A stretch of DNA of 64,000 bases, taken from assembly GCA_021790425.1 (NCBI GenBank), contig JAJYEA010000003.1, positions 38,786 to 102,785 of the forward strand, written 5' to 3'. A program made the translations under genes and the position numbers. Positions 1-8,009 of this stretch are shown here, piece after piece (position 1 is the first letter of the stretch; every line of letters begins with the position of its first letter). The notes under the pieces are model-generated. The model was not told where the DNA came from, ran no database searches, and worked only from the letters and a program-made list of their open reading frames with translations. This DNA is from Thermoplasmata archaeon (lineage in GTDB: Archaea > Thermoplasmatota > Thermoplasmata > Lutacidiplasmatales > UBA184).

Positions 1-936
1 GTGGCTCCACCCGACGTGCTCGTAGTACTTCTTCGCGAGCGACATCAGGGGGAGGATCTTCTCCTCCCGGGGCATGATGTTCGGCGACCCGTAGAACAGG
101 ACGTCGTCCGAATGGAGGAGCCCCTCCGTGATCCCGGCGGCCTGGTTGACCTTCATCTCCGCCTCGATCTTGTCGAGGGGGTACCACCGGGTAGGGCGGG
201 TGGTCACGGAGCAGAAGGAGCATCCCCGGCAGCATCCGCGGCCGATCTCCGTGAGGCCGTTCACGGAGGCATAGCGCATCGTGGCGATCTGCTCCATCTT
301 GGGCGCCTCCTTCGGGGTCAGCACCAGGTGGGGCGGCAACGGTTCGCCCCGCAGCGCCTTCTTCACGATGTCGACGACGTAGACGTCCGCCTCCCCTTCG
401 ACGATGGAGTCGAACCCTCCGATCTCCTTCACGAAGTCATCGACCCACTGGAGCTTCGAGCGCGTGGCCTCGGTGAGCTGCCAGGCCGGCATGCCCCCCG
501 CGATGATCTTCATCCCCCGGCGGTGGGCCTCGACAACATGCGGCAGCCGCATCATCCGCATGAAGTTCACGCGGTTGAGCGGCTCCTTCTTCATGATCCC
601 GGCGAAGGTCGTCGACGGGGGGTTGAGGCCGAGGTAGTCGTGGCCGGAGACCAGCATGACCTTCGCCTCGCCCGGCATGTAGCGGTGAAGGTAGCTCGGG
701 TGGATCACGCGGGCATCGATGCCGGCATCGAGGAGCGAGGCCTCGATCTTCCGCATCCCGTAGGAGGCCTGCTCGGGGTGGCCCTCCTCGTCGCACCGCA
801 TGGTGGGATAGAAGAGCCGCCGGTAGGCCGCTTCCGGAAGGATGAACGCCGGGGTGGTCGTCCCGAAGCCGAGGAACTCCTTCCCGTGATGATCGCTCAT
901 CAACGTCCAGTCGCAGGTTATGACCACTTCGGGCAC
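1..936 (-). CDS. B12-binding-type radical SAM protein (C-terminal part cut by window edge)
   Basis: The frame stays open from a GTG at 936 to the window edge, so only the first 312 residues are seen. The N-terminal third resembles the cobalamin-binding domain of archaeal radical SAM proteins (segments such as LVSGHDYLGLNPPSTTFAG). It is followed by a CX3CX2C cluster motif in GRGCCRGCSFCS, encoded near 210-250, which would hold the SAM-binding [4Fe-4S] cluster. The GTG was chosen because AAGGTGG lies at 943-949, seven bases upstream, with an A/T-rich TATA-like stretch at 977-998. This gene therefore appears to have a short leader, unlike most neighbours. The substrate cannot be told from the sequence. 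Confidence 0.8.
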   Translation of the reverse strand, partial: MPEVVITCDWTLMSDHHGKEFLGFGTTTPAFILPEAAYRRLFYPTMRCDEEGHPEQASYGMRKIEASLLDAGIDARVIHPSYLHRYMPGEAKVMLVSGHDYLGLNPPSTTFAGIMKKEPLNRVNFMRMMRLPHVVEAHRRGMKIIAGGMPAWQLTEATRSKLQWVDDFVKEIGGFDSIVEGEADVYVVDIVKKALRGEPLPPHLVLTPKEAPKMEQIATMRYASVNGLTEIGRGCCRGCSFCSVTTRPTRWYPLDKIEAEMKVNQAAGITEGLLHSDDVLFYGSPNIMPREEKILPLMSLAKKYYEHVGWSH

Positions 937-976
937 AGCAAACCACCTTAGGTATGAGGCACGAAATTCCGCAGCG

Positions 977-998
977 GGTATTTAAGACTTTTATACTC
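977..998 (-). promoter_or_regulatory. TATA-type promoter of the radical SAM gene
   Basis: On the minus strand the stretch reads GAGTATAAAAGTC followed by CTTAAATACC, two overlapping box-A candidates 45-55 nt upstream of the GTG start. The spacing leaves room for a 20-30 nt leader containing the AAGGTGG ribosome-binding site. Confidence 0.5.
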
Positions 999-1013
999 GG
1001 GACCGAACCCGGG

Positions 1014-1799
1014 TTACGGGGAGTTCGTGGTCGAGGGAGCCACGGCCATCCGGGCGGCGAGCCGGGTCTCCTGGCTCACCTTGAAGCGTTTCTTGAAGAG
1101 CCAGAAGGCGTTCCGCAACCCGTCCTTCCAGCTCGAAAGTTTCGGCTGGCCCCACCGCTCCGCGTAGTGGATGGGCACCTCCTCGAACTTGAAGCCACGG
1201 ACCAGCACCTCGAGCTTGAGCTCCTCGGAGAAGGCCATCCCGTCCTCGAAGAGCCGCACGCTGCCGAGGATCTTCCGGTGGAAGACCCACATGCCGCTCT
1301 GGGAGTCGGCCATCACGTTCATCGGCACCCCCTTGAGCCGGCTGTGGAAGAGGAACTTGACCAGCGTGTTGAGGAGCCAGTTCCCGATGCGGTGCTCCAT
1401 CGTCATCGCCCGCTTCTCTAGGAGGGTGAGCCGGTCCCCGGAGACGAAGTCCCTCCCGGCGACCTGGAGCTTCAGGATGAGCCAGGGAAGCTCGTCCGCC
1501 GGGTACGTCCCGTCCCCGTCCATGGTCGCGATGAGGTCGCCCGTGGCCTGCTCGAACCCGGTCCGGTAGGCCCGGCCGTAGCCCTTGCGACGCTCGACGA
1601 CCACCCGGGCGCCGCGCTCCTCGGCGAGCGCGATGGTGCCGTCCGTCGAGCCGCCGTCCACGACCAGGATGTCCCACTCGATGGGGTCCTTGCTGAAATG
1701 GGCCTGGTTAGCGGCCTTGCTGGCTTCGCGGAAGGAGTCCAGCGTATACCCGATCCCGTCCTTCTCGTTCAGGGTGGGGATGACCAGCGTGGCTCGCAT
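1014..1799 (-). CDS. Family 2 glycosyltransferase (dolichyl-phosphate sugar synthase-like)
   Basis: The 261-residue protein has the GT-A hallmarks in order: LVIPTLNEKDGIG at the N-terminus, ILVVDGGSTDGT (nucleotide binding) near residue 48, and the DGDG metal/acceptor motif in ATMDGDGTYP near residue 92. It ends soon after the catalytic domain with no membrane helices, as in DPM1-type enzymes that load a sugar onto a polyprenyl phosphate at the inner membrane face. The ATG at 1799 gives the family-typical start MRATLVIPTLNE; an ATG five codons upstream is also possible. The gene diverges from archease, with a TTTAAT box on its side of the gap. The sugar and the acceptor are not known. Confidence 0.85.
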   Translation of the reverse strand: MRATLVIPTLNEKDGIGYTLDSFREASKAANQAHFSKDPIEWDILVVDGGSTDGTIALAEERGARVVVERRKGYGRAYRTGFEQATGDLIATMDGDGTYPADELPWLILKLQVAGRDFVSGDRLTLLEKRAMTMEHRIGNWLLNTLVKFLFHSRLKGVPMNVMADSQSGMWVFHRKILGSVRLFEDGMAFSEELKLEVLVRGFKFEEVPIHYAERWGQPKLSSWKDGLRNAFWLFKKRFKVSQETRLAARMAVAPSTTNSP

Positions 1800-1844
1800 C
1801 GGAGGGATATACATTAGGGACATGGCCGAATTAAAGCTATTGAT

Positions 1845-2264
1845 ATGACCGCGCGACACTGGAGCTTCGGGACCACGGCGGACGTGGGCCTCGGTGCCGC
1901 CGCCTCCACGCCGGAGGGGCTCTTCGAGGAGCTGGGGAAGGGCGTCTTCGGCCTCATGACCGACCTGAAGGGGATCCGGCCCTCGGAGCATCGCGATCTC
2001 ACGGTGGAGGCGGCTTCCCCGGAGTCCCTGCTGGTCGCCTTCCTGAGCGAGCTCATCTACCTCCACGACACGGAGGGCTGGGTCTTCCGTCGCTTCGAGG
2101 TCCGCCTAGAGGGGAGGCCCCCCCGGCGGGCGGTCGCCCGGGCGTGGGGAGAGCACTGGGACGACGGACGTCATTCCCGGAAGGTATCGGTCAAGGCGGT
2201 CACGCTCCACCGGCTCGAGCTCGACCTGGTGAAGGGCCGGGCCCGGGTCATCCTCGACATCTAG
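1845..2264 (+). CDS. Archease
   Basis: This 139-residue protein has the compact archease fold signature. TTADVGLGA near residue 10 corresponds to the family's HTADVGI, which carries the essential Asp. VKAVTLHRLEL follows near residue 110, and the protein ends in RVILDI as most archeases do. Archease promotes guanylylation and turnover of the RtcB tRNA-splicing ligase. That fits a genome with intron-bearing tRNAs, such as the tRNA-Asp at 48.7 kb. The His that usually precedes TADVG is Thr here. RtcB itself is not in the window. Confidence 0.88.
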   Translation: MTARHWSFGTTADVGLGAAASTPEGLFEELGKGVFGLMTDLKGIRPSEHRDLTVEAASPESLLVAFLSELIYLHDTEGWVFRRFEVRLEGRPPRRAVARAWGEHWDDGRHSRKVSVKAVTLHRLELDLVKGRARVILDI

Positions 2265-2270
2265 CGGCGG

Positions 2271-3104
2271 TCACGCCAGGTGGCACAACCGCACGCTCTC
2301 CTTCCAGAGCGCTTCCTGCAACGCCACGTCCTGGGAGGGCGCGCTGGACGCGATGGCCTTGCGGCCCGAGAAGTAGCGCCCGGTCACGCCCTCCACCTCC
2401 GGAGAGGTGGCCAGGTAGACCCCGGTCCGGGCCCCGTGCTGGGGGCTCCGCATGAACGGGTAGCTGATCAGCGCGAAGATCCGCCCCCCGCCGCTCCCGA
2501 AGAGCCCGCTCCGGATCACTCCCGGATGGAAGCAGTTGATCGTGACGCCCGTGCCCTCGAGGCGGCGCGCCATGGCGTAGGTGAAGAGGATGTTGGCGAG
2601 CTTGCTCTTGCCATAGACGGAGAACCCCCGATAGCGCCGCTCGCTCTGAAGATCGGTGAGGTCCAGCTTCGCCATCTTGTGCGCTGCGGAGGCCGTGAGG
2701 ACGATCCGGGAGGGGGCGTTGGCGCGGAGACGGTCCTGGAGCAGGTGGGTGAGGAGGAAGGGAGCCAGGTGGTTCACCGCGAGGCTCCGCTCGTAGCCAT
2801 CGGGCGTGGTCTCCCGGTGGGGAACGTAGACCCCCGCGTTGAGGAAGAGCACGTTCAGCCGGGGCATCGCCGCCAGCACCTGCGTGGCCAGTGCCCGCAC
2901 GTCGGACTGCGAGGCCAGGTCAGCGAGGAAGAGCTGGTGGGTGCCGGACGGTCCCGCGGTCCGCAGCTCGGCCAGGACGGCCTCCCCTCGGGCCCGGTCG
3001 CGGGCCACGATGCCGACCGATGCCCCGGAGGCGCCCAGCGCCTTCGCGGCCGCGCGGCCGATCCCGGAGGTGGCCCCGGTGAGGAGTACGGAGCGACCGC
3101 TCAC
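2271..3104 (-). CDS. Short-chain dehydrogenase/reductase (retinol dehydrogenase-like)
   Basis: A 277-residue SDR with the Rossmann motif TGATSGIGRA, the structural NAG motif (LNAGVY), the catalytic Ser region LTASAAH and the YGKSK active-site Tyr/Lys. It belongs to the WW-oxidoreductase/retinol-dehydrogenase-like group. The GTG start at 3104 overlaps the stop of the upstream aminotransferase as GTGA, which indicates translational coupling. A second SDR at 31.5 kb shares the C-terminal signature ATSPEVEGVTG, so the two are probable paralogues. The substrate is not known. Confidence 0.85.
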   Translation of the reverse strand: MSGRSVLLTGATSGIGRAAAKALGASGASVGIVARDRARGEAVLAELRTAGPSGTHQLFLADLASQSDVRALATQVLAAMPRLNVLFLNAGVYVPHRETTPDGYERSLAVNHLAPFLLTHLLQDRLRANAPSRIVLTASAAHKMAKLDLTDLQSERRYRGFSVYGKSKLANILFTYAMARRLEGTGVTINCFHPGVIRSGLFGSGGGRIFALISYPFMRSPQHGARTGVYLATSPEVEGVTGRYFSGRKAIASSAPSQDVALQEALWKESVRLCHLA

Positions 3105-4246
3105 GGCATCAGGCGGAGGAAGACGGAGACGCCGGGCCCGAGGGAGGAGACCTTCCCGAGGCGGTGGAGTTCGCGCTCGACGGCGGCGATCCCCGCCAGG
3201 AGATCGGCCTCCGTCACGACGCCCATGTGTCCGATGCGGAAGATCTTCCCCTTGGCCTCGCCCTGGCCGCCCGAGACGACGACGTTGTGGCGCTCGCGGA
3301 GCACCTTCCTCCACGCGCCGTCCTCGATCCCTTCGGGGTAGCGTATCGCCGTGACGGTGTCCGAGGAGTAACGCTCCTCGGGGAAGAGCGAGAGACCGAG
3401 CGCCTTCACCGAGGCCCGGGTCATCTCCGCGTAGCGATGGGTCCGGTGTTGGCGCGCCTCGACACCCTCCTCCTTCAGGAGGAGCAGGGCCTCGCGCAGC
3501 GCAAGGAAGAGCGGTACCGCCGGGGTCCACGGTGTGTCGTCCTTCTCGATCGACTTGAAGTGCTCGGCGAGGTCCTCCGCGAACGTCTGGGGCTTCAGGG
3601 CCCCGAAGGCCCGGTCCGACAGGTGGACCAGGGCGAGCCCGGGGGGAGCCGCCAGTCCCTTCTGGCTCCCGACCACGATGCCGTCAACCCCCCAGTCGTC
3701 CGGGGGGGTGGGAAGGCCGGGGAGCGCGCTGATCGCGTCCATCAGGAAGAGGGCGCCGCTCTCCCGGATGGCGGGGGCGAGCGCGGCGATGTCGTTCGTG
3801 AACCCGACGGAGGTCTCGTTGTAGACGGCGAGCACCGCCTTGGGCCGCTCCGCGGAGAGCACGGCCGAGAGCTTCGCGGGGTCGAAGGGATGGCCCCACT
3901 CGGCCCGGACGACCACGGGCTTGGCGAACCGCGTCGCGAGCTTCTCGAGACGGTTCCCGAAGTGGCCGTTCGACAGGACGACCACCTTGTCCTCCCGTCC
4001 GACGACGCTCGAGACCATCGCCTCCAGTCCCGCCGTGCCGCTCCCCGTGACGATCGCCTGGTGGCCCGTGCGGCCGAAGACGAGGGGAAGGAGCCCGCGG
4101 ACCTCGTGGACGATCTCGTGGAAGTACTCGCCCCGGTGGTTCAGCGACGGGACGGCCATCGCCTGCTGGACGCGGGGGTGGAGACGCACGGGTCCGGCGA
4201 GGAGGAAGGTGCTGGTGGCCGGGTCGAAGCTGCTCGGTTCGCTCAT
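3101..4246 (-). CDS. Class V (SgaT-type) aminotransferase
   Basis: The 381-residue PLP enzyme shows LLAGPVRLHPRVQ at the start, GTAGLEAMVSS in the cofactor-binding region, LMDAISALPG with the PLP-ring Asp, and GSQKGL with the Schiff-base Lys. These are typical of the serine-pyruvate/alanine-glyoxylate aminotransferase family. It lies directly downstream of a SerA-type phosphoglycerate dehydrogenase. A role in serine formation (phosphohydroxypyruvate or hydroxypyruvate transamination) is therefore the best inference, although the family also covers glyoxylate and other acceptors. A CTTAAGA box at 4274-4280 lies about 30 nt upstream of the ATG, consistent with a leaderless message. Confidence 0.85.
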   Translation of the reverse strand: MSEPSSFDPATSTFLLAGPVRLHPRVQQAMAVPSLNHRGEYFHEIVHEVRGLLPLVFGRTGHQAIVTGSGTAGLEAMVSSVVGREDKVVVLSNGHFGNRLEKLATRFAKPVVVRAEWGHPFDPAKLSAVLSAERPKAVLAVYNETSVGFTNDIAALAPAIRESGALFLMDAISALPGLPTPPDDWGVDGIVVGSQKGLAAPPGLALVHLSDRAFGALKPQTFAEDLAEHFKSIEKDDTPWTPAVPLFLALREALLLLKEEGVEARQHRTHRYAEMTRASVKALGLSLFPEERYSSDTVTAIRYPEGIEDGAWRKVLRERHNVVVSGGQGEAKGKIFRIGHMGVVTEADLLAGIAAVERELHRLGKVSSLGPGVSVFLRLMP

Positions 4247-4308
4247 GACAGGCGGGCCGATGGTGCGGAGGCTCTTAAGCCTCGTGACCCGGAAACGGCG
4301 ACACGCCG

Positions 4309-5262
4309 CTAGACGAGCACCGGGAACTCGGGGCTCTCCCCGCGCAGCACGCGGAGCACGTCCTCGACCACGGTCGTCCCGGCCCGTTCCTGGGCCTCGT
4401 GGGTCGAGGCCCCGATGTGGGGCGTCACGACGATCTTGGGGTGGAGGAGCAGCCGGGGGTTCTTCGGGGGTTCCTGCTCGAAGACATCGAGCCCCGCCGC
4501 CGCCAGGTGGCCGGTGTCGAGCGCATCGAGGAGCGCCTCCTCGTCGACAAGCGGACCCCGCGCGACGTTGATGAGGATGGCCCCCTGCTTGAGCTTCGCC
4601 AGCGCCTCCCGGTCGATGAGGTGCCGGTTGTGCTCCGTCAGGGCCGAATGGACGCAAAGGACGTCACTCGTGGCGAGGAGCCGGTCGAGGTCCATCAGCG
4701 GGGTCCCGTCCCGGGTCGCCGTGACGTAGGGGTCGTAGGCCTGCGGGTTCATCTGGAACGCCCGTGCGCGGGCGGCCACCTCGCGGGCGATCCGCCCGTA
4801 GCCGACGAAGCCGATCGTCCGGCCGGCGAGCTCCGTCCCGTTGGTCCCCTTGGTCCACTTCCCCGCCTTGAGGGAGGGCAGGTGGCTCCCGAGGTCCCGG
4901 GCGGCGGCGATGATGAGGCCCATGGTGAGCTCGGCCACGCTGACCGCTGCGGCCGCGGGGGCGTTGACGACGAGCACGCTGTGCTTGTGCGCCGCCAGGA
5001 CGTCGATGTTGTCGACCCCGACGCCGGCCCGCGCCACGACCTCCAGGCCCTTCGCGGCCTCGAGGAGCTTCCCGTCCACCTGCGTCCGTCCCCGGACGAT
5101 CAGGGCCGCGGCGCCCGGAAGGGCGGCGAGGAGCCCGGCGGGGTTCGCGGAGACGTCCACGACCTCGGCCTCCTGGGCCAGCCGGGCCAGCGCATGCGCA
5201 TCGATCTTGTCGGCCACGACGACCTTCGGGCGGTGACTCTTTCCCGCGGACTTGGAGGGCAT
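4309..5262 (-). CDS. serA: D-3-phosphoglycerate dehydrogenase, short form
   Basis: The 317-residue D-2-hydroxyacid dehydrogenase has the catalytic Arg in INVARGPLVDEEAL, Glu in DVFEQEPP and His in TPHIGAST, plus RAGVGVDNID in the substrate domain. It ends after the substrate domain and lacks the C-terminal regulatory ACT domain of bacterial SerA. The dinucleotide loop reads VGYGRIAREVA, with Ala where the third Gly of GxGxxG usually stands. It would start serine synthesis from 3-phosphoglycerate. The downstream aminotransferase supports this role over a glyoxylate or lactate dehydrogenase. Confidence 0.85.
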   Translation of the reverse strand: MPSKSAGKSHRPKVVVADKIDAHALARLAQEAEVVDVSANPAGLLAALPGAAALIVRGRTQVDGKLLEAAKGLEVVARAGVGVDNIDVLAAHKHSVLVVNAPAAAAVSVAELTMGLIIAAARDLGSHLPSLKAGKWTKGTNGTELAGRTIGFVGYGRIAREVAARARAFQMNPQAYDPYVTATRDGTPLMDLDRLLATSDVLCVHSALTEHNRHLIDREALAKLKQGAILINVARGPLVDEEALLDALDTGHLAAAGLDVFEQEPPKNPRLLLHPKIVVTPHIGASTHEAQERAGTTVVEDVLRVLRGESPEFPVLV

Positions 5263-5284
5263 GGCCGGCCGAGACGAGCGGGTG

Positions 5285-5291
5285 ACTTAAA
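5285..5291 (-). promoter_or_regulatory. Box A of serA
   Basis: The minus-strand TTTAAGT is centred about 26 nt before the ATG, so transcription should begin at or next to the start codon. There is no ribosome-binding site in the gap. Confidence 0.55.
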
Positions 5292-5314
5292 CCCAGCGGG
5301 ACGCAGGGCCACCC

Positions 5315-5896
5315 TTAGTCGGGGACCGGCGCGGGGGGTTTCTCGTACCGGTAGTACGTCCCGGCGCGACGGACCGCGTCCACCCGCTCCTCGTACCCGG
5401 CGGACAGGACGTACCGGCGGACCTCGTCGAAGGCCTCCCCGCTGAGGACCATCATCACCGGGCGCACGGCGTTCGTGTGCTCCTCCCGACCGGGCATGTT
5501 CACCCAGACGGTGACCTCGGTCCCGTGCGGCCGTTGCCGCCCCGGGGGGGCGTCGCGGGTGTCCAGGGCGGTGTCGAGCGGGCCGGTGTCCCACGAACGC
5601 CGGTCCTCCCGTCCCTCCGGGTAGGAGAGCGTGAGGCCGGACGCCGTGACCTCGACCGCCGAGGGATGCGGACGGTTCCCGATCACGAGGGAGAGCGGGA
5701 CGATCGTCAGGACCAAGAGGAAGATCGCGAGGGCGAGGGAGAAGGAGGCCGCGGTGTAGTAGGTGTTGGCCCCGTACGCCACGAAAATCCGGAGGTACCA
5801 TGCGGCCAGGGCGAGGAGCACGACCGTGCCGACCAGTCCCCAGAGGCGGCGGGTCCGGGCGTCGTCCCGCTGGGCGGACGTGTCGTACCGGGTCAT
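5315..5896 (-). CDS. Hypothetical protein with two N-terminal membrane segments
   Basis: The 193-residue protein starts MTRYDTSAQRDD and has two hydrophobic segments (about residues 20-38 and 44-66). A soluble cytoplasmic domain follows, rich in Arg, Glu and Asp. I recognise no family. The frame remains open further upstream, but that extension would run through tRNA-Pro, so the ATG at 5896 is the sensible start. The tRNA ends 12 nt before it on the same strand, so the two may be co-transcribed. Confidence 0.7.
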   Translation of the reverse strand: MTRYDTSAQRDDARTRRLWGLVGTVVLLALAAWYLRIFVAYGANTYYTAASFSLALAIFLLVLTIVPLSLVIGNRPHPSAVEVTASGLTLSYPEGREDRRSWDTGPLDTALDTRDAPPGRQRPHGTEVTVWVNMPGREEHTNAVRPVMMVLSGEAFDEVRRYVLSAGYEERVDAVRRAGTYYRYEKPPAPVPD

Positions 5897-5907
5897 GTGC
5901 GCGGAAG

Positions 5908-5982
5908 TGGGGCCGTCCGAATTTGAATCGGAGTCTCTAGCACCCCAAGCTAGAAGGATGGACCAAGCTACCCCACGGCCCC
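5908..5982 (-). tRNA. tRNA-Pro(GGG)
   Basis: The minus strand folds into a full cloverleaf. It has a 7-bp acceptor stem (GGGGCCG/CGGCCCC), an anticodon stem CTAGC/GCTAG around the loop TTGGGGT with anticodon GGG, and a T-arm TCCGA-TTCAAAT-TCGGA. The discriminator base is A and CCA is not encoded. No intron is seen. A GTATTAAC box at 6011-6020 lies about 35 nt upstream. Confidence 0.93.
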
Positions 5983-6063
5983 ATCCGCACGCCCGCCCCA
6001 CTCCGGGGCTGTTAATACGCTTTCTGGCCGGTCACCGGCGGCGGAGGGGACGGGCGGCGCGCC

Positions 6064-6966
6064 TCAGGCGTGGCCCAGGAAGGGCAGGGGAAGACCGACC
6101 GTGAGGGCCCAGTTCAGCACCATCGCCCCCGCGACCCCCGCGAGGTAAAGGCCGCTCGCGATGAAGGCGCGCATGGCGTTCTTCCGGGAGGTCTCGAGGA
6201 TCGTCCGGGTGGTCCGGAAGACGAACCAGACGCCCAAGCCCATCGAGATCACGAAGAAGACGAGGTAGTGGATCGACAGGGTCGCGAAGAGCGCCGAGGG
6301 GGCGAGGAGCAGGGCCGCGGAGCCGGCCACCGCCCGGGCGGAATCCGCGGGATGCCCCCCGCGGGGCAGCACCGGGAGTCCCAGCTCCCCGTAGTCCGAG
6401 AAGAGGGCGATCGCCAGGGACCAGAAGTGGGGAGGGGTCCAGAGGAAGACGAGGACCGCGAGGAGCACCACGGGGAGCGCGAAGCCCCCGGTGACGGCGG
6501 CCCCCCCGCCGAGCGCGGCGGCGCTGCCGGCGTAGCCCCCGATCACGATCCCCCACCGGGAGCTCCGCTTGAGGAGGGTGGTGTACAGGACCACATAGAC
6601 GAAGGCCCCCGAGGCGATGGCGACCGTCACCGCCGGGTTGAGCGTCACCCACGCGACGAGGAGCGAGAGGGCGATGAGGAGGATCCCGAGGACGAGCGCG
6701 GCGTTCCGGGGGACCGTGTCGGAGGGGATGGGCCGGGAGAGCGTCCGGCGCATGAGCGCGTCGATGTCGGCGTCGTACCAGTGGTTCAGCGCGGAGGAGC
6801 CCGCCGAGCCCATCCACCCGGACAGGACGAGCCAGCCCAGGGCGGACCATCGGACCGGGGTCGGGCTCACGGTGAAGAAGCCCGCGACCGCGACCATCAC
6901 GATGAACGACGTGATGCCCGGCTTCGTGAGCGAGAAGTACGCGCGCAGGGTGGGTCCTACCGCCAC
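6064..6966 (-). CDS. ctaB: Protoheme IX farnesyltransferase (heme O synthase)
   Basis: A 300-residue UbiA-superfamily membrane protein with about nine hydrophobic segments. The first Asp-rich motif is NHWYDADIDALMRR, followed by TLSRPIPS. WTPPHFWSLA and the second polar motif SDYGELGLPVLP are characteristic of CtaB and CyoE. It attaches a farnesyl chain to heme b, giving heme O for terminal oxidases. The start is GTG at 6966. The clear box GATATAAGG (6987-6996) lies about 27 nt upstream, which argues for a leaderless mRNA. No oxidase subunit genes lie in the window, but the respiratory genes that follow fit the role. Confidence 0.92.
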   Translation of the reverse strand: MAVGPTLRAYFSLTKPGITSFIVMVAVAGFFTVSPTPVRWSALGWLVLSGWMGSAGSSALNHWYDADIDALMRRTLSRPIPSDTVPRNAALVLGILLIALSLLVAWVTLNPAVTVAIASGAFVYVVLYTTLLKRSSRWGIVIGGYAGSAAALGGGAAVTGGFALPVVLLAVLVFLWTPPHFWSLAIALFSDYGELGLPVLPRGGHPADSARAVAGSAALLLAPSALFATLSIHYLVFFVISMGLGVWFVFRTTRTILETSRKNAMRAFIASGLYLAGVAGAMVLNWALTVGLPLPFLGHA

Positions 6967-6986
6967 GGCGTCCTCACTTCGGGTCG

Positions 6987-6996
6987 CCTTATATCG
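6987..6996 (-). promoter_or_regulatory. Box A of ctaB
   Basis: The minus strand reads CGATATAAGG, a near-ideal archaeal TATA box about 27 nt before the GTG start codon. Confidence 0.6.
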
Positions 6997-7050
6997 TGCG
7001 TGTCGGGGTCTCCGGGAGGACGAGGGCCGAGTCCGGACGTCCGGAGACGC

Positions 7051-7752
7051 TCAGGGCTCATCGCCGCGGCGGATGGCCAGCGAGCGGTCGCGATAGGCGA
7101 TGTCGAACACGTGGAAGATGAGCCCGAGGTCCAGGAAGCCGAGGCCCACCGCCAGGCCGAAGGAGGACTCGACCGCGACCCCGGTGAGGGGCCCGAGGTT
7201 GAGGAGGTAGCCCACGATGATCCCCGCCACCACGAGCAGGATCATCATCGCCGCGAGATAGTAGTCGAGCCGCCGCGAGGCGCCCTTGGGGACCGCCGTC
7301 CCCGCCGGGTAGGAGAGCCAGCCGTAGGTCATGACCAAGGAGCCCAGGACGAGCGCCGGGAGGCCCACGAGGCCGTCCGCCCCCTCCGTCAGGGTCACCA
7401 GGGTGACGTGGAGCGGGACGGTCGCGTTGAGGGTGAAGTACTTCCCCGGGGAAAGGGTCAGCGTGAAGGCGCCCGAAGCGCCGGCGACCGAGGCGAGGAG
7501 ATGGGTCCCGGGGCAGGCGTGCGAGTTCGTCCCGCACCCCCAGGCCTGGACGACGGTGGCGTCGGGGGCGCCCGTCCACGAGACGTTGTACTGGACCGAG
7601 TCCCCGATCGAGTAGGGGAGGTCGAGGCCGAGCGCCCCGGTGGGCGTCGGTCCCGAGAGGTAGTACCGGTGGGTCTCGTGGATGGGGGAGACGAAGACGG
7701 CCCCGCCGATCACGGCCAGGGCGATCCCGAGGATGATGAGCAGCGCGCGCAT
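7051..7752 (-). CDS. Membrane protein with an exported beta-rich domain
   Basis: The 233-residue protein has an N-terminal membrane segment (residues 1-21). An extracytoplasmic domain follows (about 25-125, with a Cys pair in WGCGTNSHACPGT), then three to four further hydrophobic segments. It is the last gene of the cytochrome b/Rieske operon, five bases after a small membrane protein. The exported segment resembles those in the proteins at 40463-40879 and 57884-58504: a VxW start, a Cys pair and Ser/Thr/Gly-rich strands. I do not recognise a named family. A subunit of the cytochrome complex is possible from context only. Confidence 0.65.
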   Translation of the reverse strand: MRALLIILGIALAVIGGAVFVSPIHETHRYYLSGPTPTGALGLDLPYSIGDSVQYNVSWTGAPDATVVQAWGCGTNSHACPGTHLLASVAGASGAFTLTLSPGKYFTLNATVPLHVTLVTLTEGADGLVGLPALVLGSLVMTYGWLSYPAGTAVPKGASRRLDYYLAAMMILLVVAGIIVGYLLNLGPLTGVAVESSFGLAVGLGFLDLGLIFHVFDIAYRDRSLAIRRGDEP

Positions 7753-7757
7753 GGTCC

Positions 7758-8009
7758 CTACTCGAAGAGCTTCACCCTCCGTTCGACGTCCCGGTTCAGG
7801 CGGTCCACGCGGTAGAGGATGCCCATGCTGAGGAGCACGAGGTAGAGGAACGCGACGAGCGAGATCCCCACGATGCCCAAGTAGAGCCACGGGGTGGCGC
7901 CGCCCACGATCGCCGTGATCGCCCAGACCGCCGCGGCGAGCGCCGCCAGCGCGAGGATCATCATCCCCCCGAGGACCCCGACGAGGACCCGCTGCCTACT
8001 CCGTGCCAA
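7758..8009 (-). CDS. Small two-helix membrane protein of the cytochrome b operon
   Basis: An 83-residue protein of two long hydrophobic segments (about 10-36 and 40-65) and a charged tail ending RDVERRVKLFE. It begins with TTG inside the 3' end of cytochrome b, a 14-nt overlap in another frame, which implies translational coupling. Size and position suggest a small accessory subunit of the cytochrome b/Rieske complex, but no sequence motif proves this. Confidence 0.65.
   Translation of the reverse strand: MARSRQRVLVGVLGGMMILALAALAAAVWAITAIVGGATPWLYLGIVGISLVAFLYLVLLSMGILYRVDRLNRDVERRVKLFE

Noticed and set aside
5315..6001. Hypothetical membrane protein extended to 6001
   Set aside because: The added codons are the tRNA-Pro gene; the ATG at 5896 is the plausible start.
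6070..7815. A 581-codon plus-strand frame
   Set aside because: It is opposite ctaB and the membrane-protein gene, and is made almost wholly of Arg, Glu, Gly and Asp.
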